A DNA stretch of 20,606 nt from an uncultured Campylobacteraceae bacterium (GTDB lineage Bacteria > Campylobacterota > Campylobacteria > Campylobacterales > Arcobacteraceae). Under the pieces are notes generated by a model. It did not search any database, was not told the origin of the DNA, and saw only the letters and a list, made by a program, of their open reading frames with translations. Positions within the stretch are counted from its first letter, which is position 1, and each line of letters starts with the position of its first letter. The stretch is from assembly GCA_913057765.1 (NCBI GenBank), contig CAJXPH010000019.1:1-20606 (forward strand), read 5' to 3'. Shown in pieces: positions 1 to 7,592 of this stretch. The translations under genes and the position numbers were made by a program.

Positions 1-50
1 TACGAGATCCTCTCTGGTCTCGTGGGCTCGGAGATGTGTATAAGAGACAG
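1..50 (+). other. Illumina Nextera i7 adapter (artefact)
   Basis: These 50 bases are synthetic. Bases 1-8 are the end of the P7 primer, 9-16 (CCTCTCTG) occupy the i7 index position, and 17-50 are the Nextera read-2 sequence ending in the 19-bp Tn5 mosaic end AGATGTGTATAAGAGACAG. Genomic sequence starts at 51. Bases 20-50 are the exact reverse complement of the far end of the window. Confidence 0.98.
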
Positions 51-707
51 ATGTTCATACTAAGTAATTATTGTAAATCATCAAGAATTTTTTTAGTTAA
101 ACAAATTTATTTAAGCAGTATAAAAAATTTATTTTCTTTTATTTTTTCAGCATTATTCTTAGGTTCTATTCTTATTGTAATTGCAATTAGTTTTGCAATC
201 AATTTTAATTTAATTGATCAGATAGGAGATTTATTAGTCTTACTTGTGATAAATGAATTTCCACCTTTTTTTACAACTCTTTTTTTTATGTTAGTTTATA
301 GTCTATCTTTACAAGAGAAAATACAAAGCATAAAACAGAATAAAGATGAATTTAGTAGTAAAATTTATATACCAAAATTAATAAATGGATTAGTCATTGT
401 CCCTTTAATGGCCTTACTCTTTTCCACGATTATGGTGATAAGTGGATATATTGTCTCTTCTTTATATTTGAATATCGATTTTTTTACATATAAAAATTTG
501 ATTATTAATTCAATTAGTTTTGAAAATATTTTAGTTTTATTAATAAAAAGCTCTATTTTTGGTTTTATTGCTGTTCTTGTTCCCGTTTACTCTGGACATG
601 TAAGAAAGAATAATTATGATGTAACTCAATCTGTAATTAAAAACTTAATTATAATACTAAGTATGCTAATCTTGACAGAGTTATTGTCTATATTAATACT
701 TTATTAG
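51..707 (+). CDS. mlaE: MlaE-type ABC permease, 5'-truncated
   Basis: Integral inner-membrane permease of an Mla/Mce phospholipid-type ABC transporter. About 218 residues are present with five or so hydrophobic segments. The C-terminal part (IKSSIFGFIAVLVPVYSG...) matches the closing helices of the MlaE family. The reading frame is open into the adapter, so the true start lies off the contig; a GTG at 36 is adapter sequence and not a start. Family members are usually about 250 residues or more, so a few tens of N-terminal residues are probably missing. The central loop conserved in MlaE proteins (ELGP, then a GTM-xxxEE-IDAL stretch) is poorly kept: EFPPFFTT is followed by a Lys-rich stretch. 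The protein is therefore a divergent member. An MlaD-type gene follows after 17 bp, supporting the call. The cognate ATPase is not in the window. Campylobacter jejuni has a comparable permease-ATPase-MCE-lipoprotein locus (Cj1646-Cj1649, iamBA). Confidence 0.75.
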   Translation: MFILSNYCKSSRIFLVKQIYLSSIKNLFSFIFSALFLGSILIVIAISFAINFNLIDQIGDLLVLLVINEFPPFFTTLFFMLVYSLSLQEKIQSIKQNKDEFSSKIYIPKLINGLVIVPLMALLFSTIMVISGYIVSSLYLNIDFFTYKNLIINSISFENILVLLIKSSIFGFIAVLVPVYSGHVRKNNYDVTQSVIKNLIIILSMLILTELLSILILY

Positions 708-724
708 AACTTTTAGGAAAAATT

Positions 725-1651
725 ATGACTTATAATAATATAAAATTTAAGGTAGGTTTTTTTGTACTTTTTTTATTAATAAATTTATCAGGTGTTGTAT
801 ATTATATCTTAGTAAAAAAAGGTACTTTTGATAAAAGATATAACTACTCTTTTACTACCTTTAGTGCTGATTCGTTTACTGTTGGAATGCCAGTAAAAGT
901 ATCTGGATTTGCAATAGGTAGGGTTGATACTATCGAACTTTTAGATAATGGAAATGTTAAGTTTATTTTTTCTGTGGATAAAGAAAATAGAAAATGGATT
1001 TGTGAGGAAAGTTTATTGATGATACGTAAACCACTTCTTGGTTCCCCTCATATTATTCTTTATTCTGCAATTGGAAATCCAATTTTAAAAACGGGTGCAA
1101 CTCTTAATGTTATAGTAAGTAATGATATTAATGATTTAGTACTAAGCCTTGAGCCTATAGTTAAGAAGATTGGAAATATAGTTAACTCTGTTGATAAAAT
1201 TACTACTTATTTATCAAAAGACAATTCAGAACTAATGAAAATTATTAAAAATATAGAAGAATTTACTACTTCTTTGGCAAAAGATAAATCTTTACTTACT
1301 AGTTTAACTGGGGATAAAAAAGCCACTGATTCATTTATAAAAACAATGAATAAATTACCTCACTTAATAAATAATTTTAGTAAGTTAAGTTCTGATTTAA
1401 ACGAAGACCTGAATAAAGACATTCTTCCTTTAGTTTCTCAATTAATCAAAGAGTTAAATGTAATAGCCAAAGATATTGAGTCTAAATTAAAAAGCTTAGA
1501 TGGTGTAGTAAATTCTGTTGGTTCATCTGATAAAGATATTGTTAATATAAAAGAACAGATAAAAACTGGATTATCAAAAACCACTCAAATTATTGAAAAA
1601 GTTGATAACCTTTTCCAAAATAAAAAAAATGAGAAAGTAGTTTTACCATGA
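725..1651 (+). CDS. mlaD: MlaD-like MCE-domain protein
   Basis: Periplasmic substrate-binding component of an Mla/Mce lipid ABC transporter. Residues 8-30 form a single N-terminal membrane anchor. An MCE/MlaD domain spans about 38-117, with the typical GMPVKVSGFAIGRVDTIEL stretch at 54-72. The remaining ~180 residues are helical and rich in Lys, Asp, Ser and Leu, looking like the long coiled-coil tail of extended MCE proteins. That tail may bridge the periplasm or mediate assembly, which is an inference. The start is an ATG with AGGA eight bases upstream. The stop overlaps the next start by four bases (ATGA), implying translational coupling with the lipoprotein gene. At 308 residues it is longer than the E. 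coli single-domain MlaD (about 180), the difference being the helical tail. Confidence 0.88.
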   Translation: MTYNNIKFKVGFFVLFLLINLSGVVYYILVKKGTFDKRYNYSFTTFSADSFTVGMPVKVSGFAIGRVDTIELLDNGNVKFIFSVDKENRKWICEESLLMIRKPLLGSPHIILYSAIGNPILKTGATLNVIVSNDINDLVLSLEPIVKKIGNIVNSVDKITTYLSKDNSELMKIIKNIEEFTTSLAKDKSLLTSLTGDKKATDSFIKTMNKLPHLINNFSKLSSDLNEDLNKDILPLVSQLIKELNVIAKDIESKLKSLDGVVNSVGSSDKDIVNIKEQIKTGLSKTTQIIEKVDNLFQNKKNEKVVLP

Positions 1652-2298
1652 AATTAACAATTATGATTCTTCTTTTATTTATATCTTTTCAAGGATGTTC
1701 TTTTAAGTCTGCCCAAAACCAGTGGGAATATAATAGTTCTAATTCATTTAATTCATATACAAGATATTTTTTAATTGACGATGAATTATTAGCAAAAAGT
1801 GATTTAGAAAGAGCAATAAAATATGCAAAGCAGAGTGCGGATCTCGAGCAATTAGCACGTGTGTATTTAGGTGCTTGTGCCCTAAATATAAGTGTTGAAC
1901 AAAATGATAAGTGTAAAAATTATATAGAGGTAGAAGAGTTAGTTTCATCTAAGGAATTAAAAGCTTATTTTCTGATGTTAGTGAAAAAAGAAGAGAAAGA
2001 ACAAATATCGTACCTTCCTAAACAGTATCAACTTTTTGCAGAATATAAGTCTTTAAAAAAGTATGATTTAGCATTCAAATCTATAAAATCAATGGAACAA
2101 CCAACTTCACAATTTATTGCATCTAGTCTAATGAAAAATGAGCTGGACAAGTCTCAGGTAAAATTTTTAATAGAAAAAGCTTCTTTTTTAGGATATAAAA
2201 AAATAGTTCTTTTTTGGTTAAATCATTACTATAATCTTGAAAGCAATGAAATAGAGAAAGAAAAAATCGCTAAAAAAATTAAAATATTAAAAATTTAG
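1648..2298 (+). CDS. Probable lipoprotein of Mce operon, function unknown
   Basis: A 216-residue protein with a short basic N-terminus, a hydrophobic core (residues 4-14) and Cys17 followed by Ser, giving a lipoprotein-type signal (SFQGC). The -3 residue is Phe instead of the usual Leu, so the lipobox is imperfect. The mature part is charged and helical, with spaced Ala/Leu/Tyr residues suggesting TPR- or Sel1-like helical hairpins (about 50-110 and 120-205); I could not assign a family. Its ATGA overlap with the MCE gene shows it belongs to the lipid-transport operon. The C. jejuni iam locus also ends in a putative lipoprotein (Cj1649). A role as an auxiliary envelope component of the transporter is inference from position. 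It is not a recognisable MlaC or PqiC. Confidence 0.7.
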   Translation: MKLTIMILLLFISFQGCSFKSAQNQWEYNSSNSFNSYTRYFLIDDELLAKSDLERAIKYAKQSADLEQLARVYLGACALNISVEQNDKCKNYIEVEELVSSKELKAYFLMLVKKEEKEQISYLPKQYQLFAEYKSLKKYDLAFKSIKSMEQPTSQFIASSLMKNELDKSQVKFLIEKASFLGYKKIVLFWLNHYYNLESNEIEKEKIAKKIKILKI

Positions 2299-2367
2299 TA
2301 AATAATTCAAAAATATAGAAAAAAGAATAATTTATTTTGAAATGCGATTATTTAGCCTAGTTTAAGA

Positions 2368-2399
2368 CTTTATTTCTTGACTGATAATCAAGTTTAAAG
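2368..2399 (+). terminator. Imperfect hairpin after Mce operon
   Basis: CTTTA (2368-2372) pairs with TAAAG (2395-2399), and CTTGA (2376-2380) pairs with TCAAG (2388-2392), with a small TTT/TT internal loop and a 7-base apical loop. It lies about 70 bases beyond the lipoprotein stop. There is no downstream T-run, so it is at best a weak terminator; a regulatory hairpin or chance pairing in AT-rich DNA is possible. Confidence 0.3.
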
Positions 2400-2474
2400 C
2401 CCTTGTACGTGTTACCTTTTGTAAATATTTAATAGTAGATATTTTAATTAAGACAATTTTTATCCTATTTAAAA

Positions 2475-2480
2475 TATAAT
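2475..2480 (+). promoter_or_regulatory. Candidate -10 box for nifS-nifU
   Basis: A perfect TATAAT lies about 80 bases upstream of the nifS start in an AT-rich stretch. There is no recognisable -35, which is usual for Campylobacterota sigma-70 promoters. The call rests on this hexamer and its position only; AT-rich DNA yields such matches by chance. Confidence 0.35.
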
Positions 2481-2500
2481 TCCATAAATTAATCAAAACA

Positions 2501-2539
2501 AGTGTTTTTTTATGCAATAATGTTTGCCTTAAAAACACT
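2501..2539 (+). promoter_or_regulatory. Inverted repeat in nifS leader
   Basis: AGTGTTTTT (2501-2509) and AAAAACACT (2531-2539) are exact 9-bp inverted repeats separated by 21 bases. They end 21 bases before the nifS ATG. They could form a leader hairpin next to the ribosome binding site (AGGA at 2551-2554) or be a dyad operator. No known Fe-S regulator site (Fur, IscR) is recognisable. Confidence 0.35.
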
Positions 2540-2560
2540 AGAAAGAATATAGGAATAATA

Positions 2561-3751
2561 ATGGAAGTATATTTAGACAATAATGCCACAACAATGGTTG
2601 ATCCAGAAGTTTATAAAGCTATGGAACCATTCTTCTGTCATATTTATGGAAATCCAAACTCTTTACATAAATTTGGAGCAGGAACTCATCCTAAGATGAT
2701 TGAAGCTTTAAACTATTTATATGATGGTATTAATGCAGCAGACGCAGATGATATTATCGTTACTGCAAATGCAACAGAGAGTAACAATACTGTTTTAAAA
2801 GGTATTTGGATTGACAAAATTTTAAATGGTAATAAAAATCATATTATTACTTCTGAAGTTGAACATCCAGCAATTACTGCAACATGTAAATTTTTAGAAA
2901 CTCAAGGAGTAAGTGTAACTTATCTTCCTGTAAATGAAGATGGTGTATTAGAAGCTTCTTCTGTTAAAGATTATATTAAAGAAGATACAGCTTTAGTATC
3001 TATCATGTGGGCAAATAATGAAACTGGAAAACTTTTTCCAATAAAAGAAATTGGAGCTATTTGTAAAGAAGCTGGTGTTGCTTTTCATACTGATGGTGTT
3101 CAGGCAATTGGAAAAGTTCCTGTTGATGTTCAAGAGTGTAATGTAAACTATTTATCATTTTCAGCACATAAGTTCCATGGACCAAAAGGTGTTGGTGCTT
3201 TATATATTGAAAAAGGTTTTGAATTAACTCCATTATTACATGGTGGTGAACAAATGGGTGGACATAGAGCTGGTACTGTTGATGTTGCGTCAATGGTTGG
3301 TATGGGTCTTGCTATGAAACTTGCTGTTGAACATTTAGGTTTTGAGAATACAGAAGTAAGAAGATTAAGAGATAAATTAGAAAATGCTATTTTAGAAATC
3401 CCTGAAACAATTGTAATTGGTGGAAAAGATAATAGAACACCAAATACAACATTAATTTCAATTAGAGGTGTTGAAGGTGAATCAATGCTTTGGGATATGA
3501 ATCAAAAAACAATTGGTGCATCAACAGGAAGTGCTTGTGCAAGTGAAGACTTAGAAGCAAATCCAGTTATGAATGCATTTGGAAGTGACAGTGAGTTAGC
3601 ACATACAGGTGTTAGATTTTCTTTAAGTAGATTTACTACAGAAGAACAAGTAGATTACGCAATTGAGGTGATTAAAAATGCAGTATTTAGACTAAGAGAA
3701 ATCTCTAGTTCATATGCATATACACCAAAAAATCACGTATCACAATTATAA
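2561..3751 (+). CDS. nifS: Cysteine desulfurase NifS
   Basis: PLP-dependent enzyme that removes sulfur from L-cysteine as a protein-bound persulfide and passes it to NifU for Fe-S cluster assembly in the cytoplasm. At 396 residues it has the usual family length. Visible class-V aminotransferase features are His102 (EHPA), Asn153 (ANNETG), Asp178 (HTDGVQA), and the PLP lysine Lys204 in SAHKFHGPKG. The catalytic Cys326 is in STGSACASEDLE. The start ATG is preceded by AGGA at a 6-base distance and gives the canonical N-terminus EVYLDNNATT. It is followed 30 bp later by nifU, forming the two-gene operon typical of Campylobacterota, where NifS/NifU are the general (not nitrogenase-specific) Fe-S machinery. 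Confidence 0.95.
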   Translation: MEVYLDNNATTMVDPEVYKAMEPFFCHIYGNPNSLHKFGAGTHPKMIEALNYLYDGINAADADDIIVTANATESNNTVLKGIWIDKILNGNKNHIITSEVEHPAITATCKFLETQGVSVTYLPVNEDGVLEASSVKDYIKEDTALVSIMWANNETGKLFPIKEIGAICKEAGVAFHTDGVQAIGKVPVDVQECNVNYLSFSAHKFHGPKGVGALYIEKGFELTPLLHGGEQMGGHRAGTVDVASMVGMGLAMKLAVEHLGFENTEVRRLRDKLENAILEIPETIVIGGKDNRTPNTTLISIRGVEGESMLWDMNQKTIGASTGSACASEDLEANPVMNAFGSDSELAHTGVRFSLSRFTTEEQVDYAIEVIKNAVFRLREISSSYAYTPKNHVSQL

Positions 3752-3781
3752 GAAAAAAAGAATAGAAGAAGGAAAATTAAT

Positions 3782-4762
3782 ATGGCTAAAAATGATTTAA
3801 TTAGTGGTTCAATCTGGGATGAGTATTCAAACCAAGTAATTAGAAGAATGGATGATCCTACTCATCAAGGTGAAATTACAGAAGAAATGGCAGTAACTAT
3901 TGGTGGTAAACTAATTGTTGCAGATTTTGGAGCTGAATCATGTGGTGACGCAGTAAGACTTTACTGGGTTGTTGATGAAAAAACTGATGAAATTAAAGAT
4001 TCTAAATTCAAATCTTTTGGTTGTGGTACAGCAATTGCATCTTCAGATGTAATGGCAGAATTATGTATTGGGAAAACAGTTGATCAAGCTGTAAAAATTA
4101 CAAATATTGATGTTGAACATGCACTTAGAGATCATCCAGATATTCCTGCTGTTCCACCTCAAAAAATGCACTGTTCTGTAATGGCTTATGATGTTATCAA
4201 AAAAGCTGCTGGAGAATATAAAGGTGTAGATATGGAGTCTTTCGAGACTGAAGTTATCGTTTGTGAATGTGCAAGAGTAACATTAGGAACTATTCAAGAA
4301 GTTATTAAAATCAATGATTTAAAAACTGTTGAAGAAATAACTGATTATACAAAAGCTGGAGCATTTTGTAAGTCATGTATCAAACCAGGTGGTCATGAAG
4401 AAAAAGATATCTACTTAGTTGATATTTTAGCTGATGTTAGAGCCGAAATGGAAGAAGATAGACTTAAAAATGCAGCTGATGCAAGCGCATCAGGTGAAGC
4501 TACATTTGATAAGATGACTATAGTTCAAAGAATTAAAATTATTGATGAAATCTTAGATACTGATATTAGACCAATGTTACTAATGGATGGTGGAAATATG
4601 GAAATTATTGATATTAAAGAAAATATTCCTCACTATGATTTATACATTAGATACTTAGGTGCTTGTAATGGTTGTGCTTCTGGAGATACTGGAACACTAT
4701 ATGCTATTGAATCAGTACTTAAACAAAAAGTTGATGAAAATATTAGAGTCTTACCAATCTAA
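3782..4762 (+). CDS. nifU: Fe-S scaffold protein NifU, three-domain
   Basis: Scaffold that receives sulfur from NifS and iron to build Fe-S clusters and hand them to client proteins. Three domains are visible in 326 residues. The first is an N-terminal IscU-like scaffold with Cys54 (AESCGDAVRL), Cys81 (FGCGTA) and Cys131 (KMHCSV). The second is a central BFD-like [2Fe-2S] domain with Cys161, Cys163, Cys196 and Cys199 (CEC ... CKSC). The third is a C-terminal NifU/Nfu domain with CNGC (Cys295, Cys298). All expected ligands are present. A Ser/Ala-rich linker (about 228-240) separates domains two and three. It is cotranscribed with nifS and ends at the strong terminator at 4784. Confidence 0.95.
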   Translation: MAKNDLISGSIWDEYSNQVIRRMDDPTHQGEITEEMAVTIGGKLIVADFGAESCGDAVRLYWVVDEKTDEIKDSKFKSFGCGTAIASSDVMAELCIGKTVDQAVKITNIDVEHALRDHPDIPAVPPQKMHCSVMAYDVIKKAAGEYKGVDMESFETEVIVCECARVTLGTIQEVIKINDLKTVEEITDYTKAGAFCKSCIKPGGHEEKDIYLVDILADVRAEMEEDRLKNAADASASGEATFDKMTIVQRIKIIDEILDTDIRPMLLMDGGNMEIIDIKENIPHYDLYIRYLGACNGCASGDTGTLYAIESVLKQKVDENIRVLPI

Positions 4763-4783
4763 TTAGCAATTTTAATTAATATT

Positions 4784-4812
4784 AAAAAGAGAAGATTTTA
4801 TCTTCTCTTTTT
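4784..4812. terminator. Bidirectional intrinsic terminator
   Basis: A perfect 12-bp stem (AAAAAGAGAAGA, 4784-4795, with TCTTCTCTTTTT, 4801-4812) closes a 5-base loop. It has a long T-run on the plus strand to 4816 and a T-run within the arm on the minus strand. It sits between the converging ends of nifU and the methyltransferase gene and can serve both. Confidence 0.9.
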
Positions 4813-4832
4813 TTTTGTCTTTTAAATATTAC

Positions 4833-6032
4833 TTATGATAGTTTTCTTATAAATACAACTTTTAAATAAGAACTTTCTCTATATTCATCAATAACTTTAA
4901 AGTCTTTTGGAAGTGAAAAAGATTCTTCTATTTTATATTTTTTATGAGATTCTTTAAATGCTTTTGAAATGAAGTCTCTAAATGTAACCATCCCAAAATT
5001 TGCACAATTTGTTGAAGCAACAATTATTCCATCTTTATTTGTGATTTGGATTATCTCTTTTAAAAGTTTTACGTAATCTTTTGCTACACTAAACGTTCGT
5101 TTTTTAGAACGTGCAAAACTAGGTGGGTCAACTACAACCATATCAAATTTGAACCCTTTTTTTACTGCAAAATTAAAATAATCAAAGACATCTTGTACTA
5201 TGATTTCTTGTTCTTCGACATTGATATTATTTATTTCAAATTGTTCTTTTGTTTTTGCTCGACTTCTATTTGCTAAATCGACACTAGTAGTCTTTAGAGC
5301 ACCTCCACAAGCCGCAAATACAGAAAATGCACCAGTATATGAAAATGTATTTAAAACTGTTTTATTCGCAGAGTATTTATCTCTTATAGTTTTTCTAACT
5401 TCTCTTTGGTCTAAAAATACTCCAACCATTGGTCCATCATCTAAGTATATTGCAAAGTTTTCATTATTTTCTTTTACTATTAGTGGTTTTGGTGATTCTT
5501 CACCGCAGACAAAATCATTATCTCCTTCAAGATATTGACCTTTTGTATCAAATCTTCTTTTTTGATAGATACCTTTATATTCTGTTAAAGATTTTAGTGC
5601 TTCAAGTACCTCTTCTTTAAATTGATAAATTCCTAAACTGTACCAAGTAAGTAAATAAAATCCATCAAAATAATCTATTGTAAGTCCACCAACTCTATCA
5701 CCTTCTCCATTTAAAACTCTAAAAGCAGTAGTAGAAGTATCTTCAAAAAAGTTTTTTCTATATTCAATAGCATCATTTATTCTAACTTTAAAATAATTGA
5801 CATCAATTTTTTCTTCTTTTTTTGTACTTAGAACCCAACCAAAACCTTTGTTTTGTTTTCCATAATATCCTTTGGCAATAAATTTTTTTTTATTGTCTAA
5901 AAGGTTTATTATTGTCCCTTCTTTAGATACTTTATCCCAAGAAGTTATGGATTCTTTTGATATTAAAGGGTAGCCATCTTTATATTCATCTATACATCTT
6001 GGCTTTATAATTAGGTCTATTTCTTTATACAT
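4833..6032 (-). CDS. RlmI-like class I SAM-dependent rRNA methyltransferase
   Basis: 399 residues, matching the length of E. coli RlmI (23S rRNA m5C1962 methyltransferase). An N-terminal PUA-like RNA-binding region (about 1-75) is followed by a linking domain and a Rossmann methyltransferase domain. Key motifs are FLDQREVR (206-213), the SAM-binding LNTFSYTGAFSV (227-238), acidic VDLANRS (251-257) and VDPPSFARSK (301-310). Cys343 in STNCANF occupies the region where RlmI-type enzymes carry a catalytic cysteine. Substrate position cannot be proved from sequence. It follows pyruvate kinase after 62 bp on the same strand, but no functional link to glycerol is apparent. Its ribosome binding site lies inside a hairpin (see 6045-6077). 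Confidence 0.85.
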   Translation of the reverse strand: MYKEIDLIIKPRCIDEYKDGYPLISKESITSWDKVSKEGTIINLLDNKKKFIAKGYYGKQNKGFGWVLSTKKEEKIDVNYFKVRINDAIEYRKNFFEDTSTTAFRVLNGEGDRVGGLTIDYFDGFYLLTWYSLGIYQFKEEVLEALKSLTEYKGIYQKRRFDTKGQYLEGDNDFVCGEESPKPLIVKENNENFAIYLDDGPMVGVFLDQREVRKTIRDKYSANKTVLNTFSYTGAFSVFAACGGALKTTSVDLANRSRAKTKEQFEINNINVEEQEIIVQDVFDYFNFAVKKGFKFDMVVVDPPSFARSKKRTFSVAKDYVKLLKEIIQITNKDGIIVASTNCANFGMVTFRDFISKAFKESHKKYKIEESFSLPKDFKVIDEYRESSYLKVVFIRKLS

Positions 6033-6044
6033 ATTTCATTTTGT

Positions 6045-6077
6045 CCTTGGGATATAATATTTTAATTATACCCAAGG
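6045..6077 (-). promoter_or_regulatory. Hairpin burying the methyltransferase RBS
   Basis: CCTTGGG (6045-6051) pairs with CCCAAGG (6071-6077), and TATAAT (6053-6058) pairs with ATTATA (6065-6070), with one bulged A. This gives 13 bp around a 6-base loop. On the minus strand the 3' arm contains AAGGA, the only good Shine-Dalgarno for the ATG at 6032, so folding would hide it. No T-run follows, so it is unlikely to be a terminator. Confidence 0.55.
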
Positions 6078-6094
6078 CATTTTAATATTTACTG

Positions 6095-7552
6095 TTAGTA
6101 GGTGAACTTTAGAGTAGTAGAATAATTTAGATAATATTTTATTTCAGGTTCAGTTAGTACTTTTATTGTATTTGTACTTCCTGGTACTCCTGCTGGATAA
6201 CCAATAGTTACAATATATGGACCATTCTTATCTAATAAATTTTTTTCTTTTAAAATTTTTAACATTCTTTTTATCATTCTAGTTGATTTAGATTCTTTGA
6301 TTGTTGCAATTGGTTCAACACCCCAAATAGGATTTAAAGAATTTAAAACTTTTTGATTATGTGTAAATGCATAAATTGGTGTTTTTGGTCTATATCTTGA
6401 CATTTTTATAGCTGATTTACCAGAACTTGTTAATGATAGAATACCTTTTGCATCTAAGTCATCTGCAAGTTTTGTTACTGTAGCTTGAATAACGTCAAAT
6501 TCATCAATATAATCAAACTCTTCTTGTTTATCATATTTATATATTTCTTCTGTTCTTTTGATAATATTACTCATTGTTTCAACCACATTTACAGGATTGT
6601 CACCTACTGCAGTTTCTTCACTAAGCATTACAACATCCGTACCATCTAAAACAGCATTTGCAACATCAGAAATCTCTGCTCTTGTTGCTCTTTCATTACT
6701 TGTCATTGATAATAACATTTGTGTTGCAGTAATAACAGGAATACCTGCTTCATTTGATTTCTTAATTAACATTTTTTGAATTGTTGGAACATCAAAGTAG
6801 GGTACTTCAATCCCTAAATCACCACGTGCGACCATTATTCCATCACTATGTTTTATAATCTCATCAATATTTTCTACTGCATCAAATTTTTCTATTTTTG
6901 CAATTAATTTTCCATCATAACCGCGTAAGAGTTTTTTTGCTTTCTTCATATCTTTTGCATTTTGTACAAATGAAATTGCAAAATAATCTACTTGATTTTC
7001 AATACCCCAAGCTATATCTATCTCATCTTTCTCCGTTATTACATTTATATCAATTTGTGTATTTGGAAAATTTACACCTTTTCTTGAAGATAATGTTCCA
7101 TTACTTTCTATTTCGGCTTTTATATTTCCATTTATTGATACAACTTTTGCTCTGATTATTCCATCATATAAATATATGTATTCATCTAATTTAATTTTTT
7201 TTAAAATATTTGGATAATTTATTGAAACAACATATTCATTATCTGATTTTTTATATCCAAGAATCTCTTCGGATAAAAATGTAATCATATCACCTTTTTT
7301 AAGTTCAAAATTTTCTTTTAATTCACCAACTCTAACTTTAGGACCTGAAATATCTTGAAGAATTCCTACTGTTGTATTTAAATTTTTCATGGCAATTCTA
7401 ATAGTATTTAATGTTTTTAAATGATATTCGTGATTCCCGTGAGAAAAATTTAACCTAAACATATTTGTTCCAGCTTTTATTAATCCTTCAATTACTTTTA
7501 GACTATCACTATTTGGTCCAAGTGTTGCTAATATTTTTGTTTTCTTTTCGAT
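6095..7552 (-). CDS. pyk: Pyruvate kinase with apparent ATC start
   Basis: Last step of glycolysis: phosphoenolpyruvate + ADP to pyruvate + ATP, in the cytoplasm. Counting from 7552 the product is 485 residues, normal for the family. Visible are the N-terminal KTKILATLGP (4-13), MFRLNFSHGN (31-40), GPKVRVGEL, the catalytic IAKIEKFDAVENI (217-229), VARGDLGIEVP (241-251), ITATQML, and the C-terminal regulatory domain (ILSLTSSGKSA). The first ATG (7462) would delete the first barrel strand. In frame upstream there is no ATG, GTG or TTG before the TAG stop. The only position with a Shine-Dalgarno (AAGGAG, 5-base spacing) is an ATC at 7552-7550, so translation either starts at ATC or this base is an error for ATG. 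The gene is 31 bp behind the aldehyde dehydrogenase on the same strand and probably cotranscribed. Confidence 0.92.
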   Translation of the reverse strand: MEKKTKILATLGPNSDSLKVIEGLIKAGTNMFRLNFSHGNHEYHLKTLNTIRIAMKNLNTTVGILQDISGPKVRVGELKENFELKKGDMITFLSEEILGYKKSDNEYVVSINYPNILKKIKLDEYIYLYDGIIRAKVVSINGNIKAEIESNGTLSSRKGVNFPNTQIDINVITEKDEIDIAWGIENQVDYFAISFVQNAKDMKKAKKLLRGYDGKLIAKIEKFDAVENIDEIIKHSDGIMVARGDLGIEVPYFDVPTIQKMLIKKSNEAGIPVITATQMLLSMTSNERATRAEISDVANAVLDGTDVVMLSEETAVGDNPVNVVETMSNIIKRTEEIYKYDKQEEFDYIDEFDVIQATVTKLADDLDAKGILSLTSSGKSAIKMSRYRPKTPIYAFTHNQKVLNSLNPIWGVEPIATIKESKSTRMIKRMLKILKEKNLLDKNGPYIVTIGYPAGVPGSTNTIKVLTEPEIKYYLNYSTTLKFTY

Positions 7553-7565
7553 GGTATCTCCTTTT

Positions 7566-7592
7566 AAATACTAGATTTAATATCTAGTATTT
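7566..7592 (-). promoter_or_regulatory. Intercistronic hairpin before pyk
   Basis: AAATACTAGAT (7566-7576) and ATCTAGTATTT (7582-7592) are exact 11-bp inverted repeats around TTAAT. On the minus strand the 5' arm includes the aldehyde dehydrogenase TAG stop, and the 3' arm ends directly before the pyk Shine-Dalgarno. Without a T-run it looks like a processing, stability or translation-coupling element, not a terminator. Confidence 0.5.

Noticed and set aside
36..50. GTG start giving an N-terminus MYKRQ for the permease
   Set aside because: These five codons are adapter sequence; the native frame is open at 51 and the gene is truncated.
2362..2589. Minus-strand 75-residue open frame upstream of nifS
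   Set aside because: It crosses the nifS start, has no ribosome binding site that I can see and no recognisable protein character; AT-rich chance frame.
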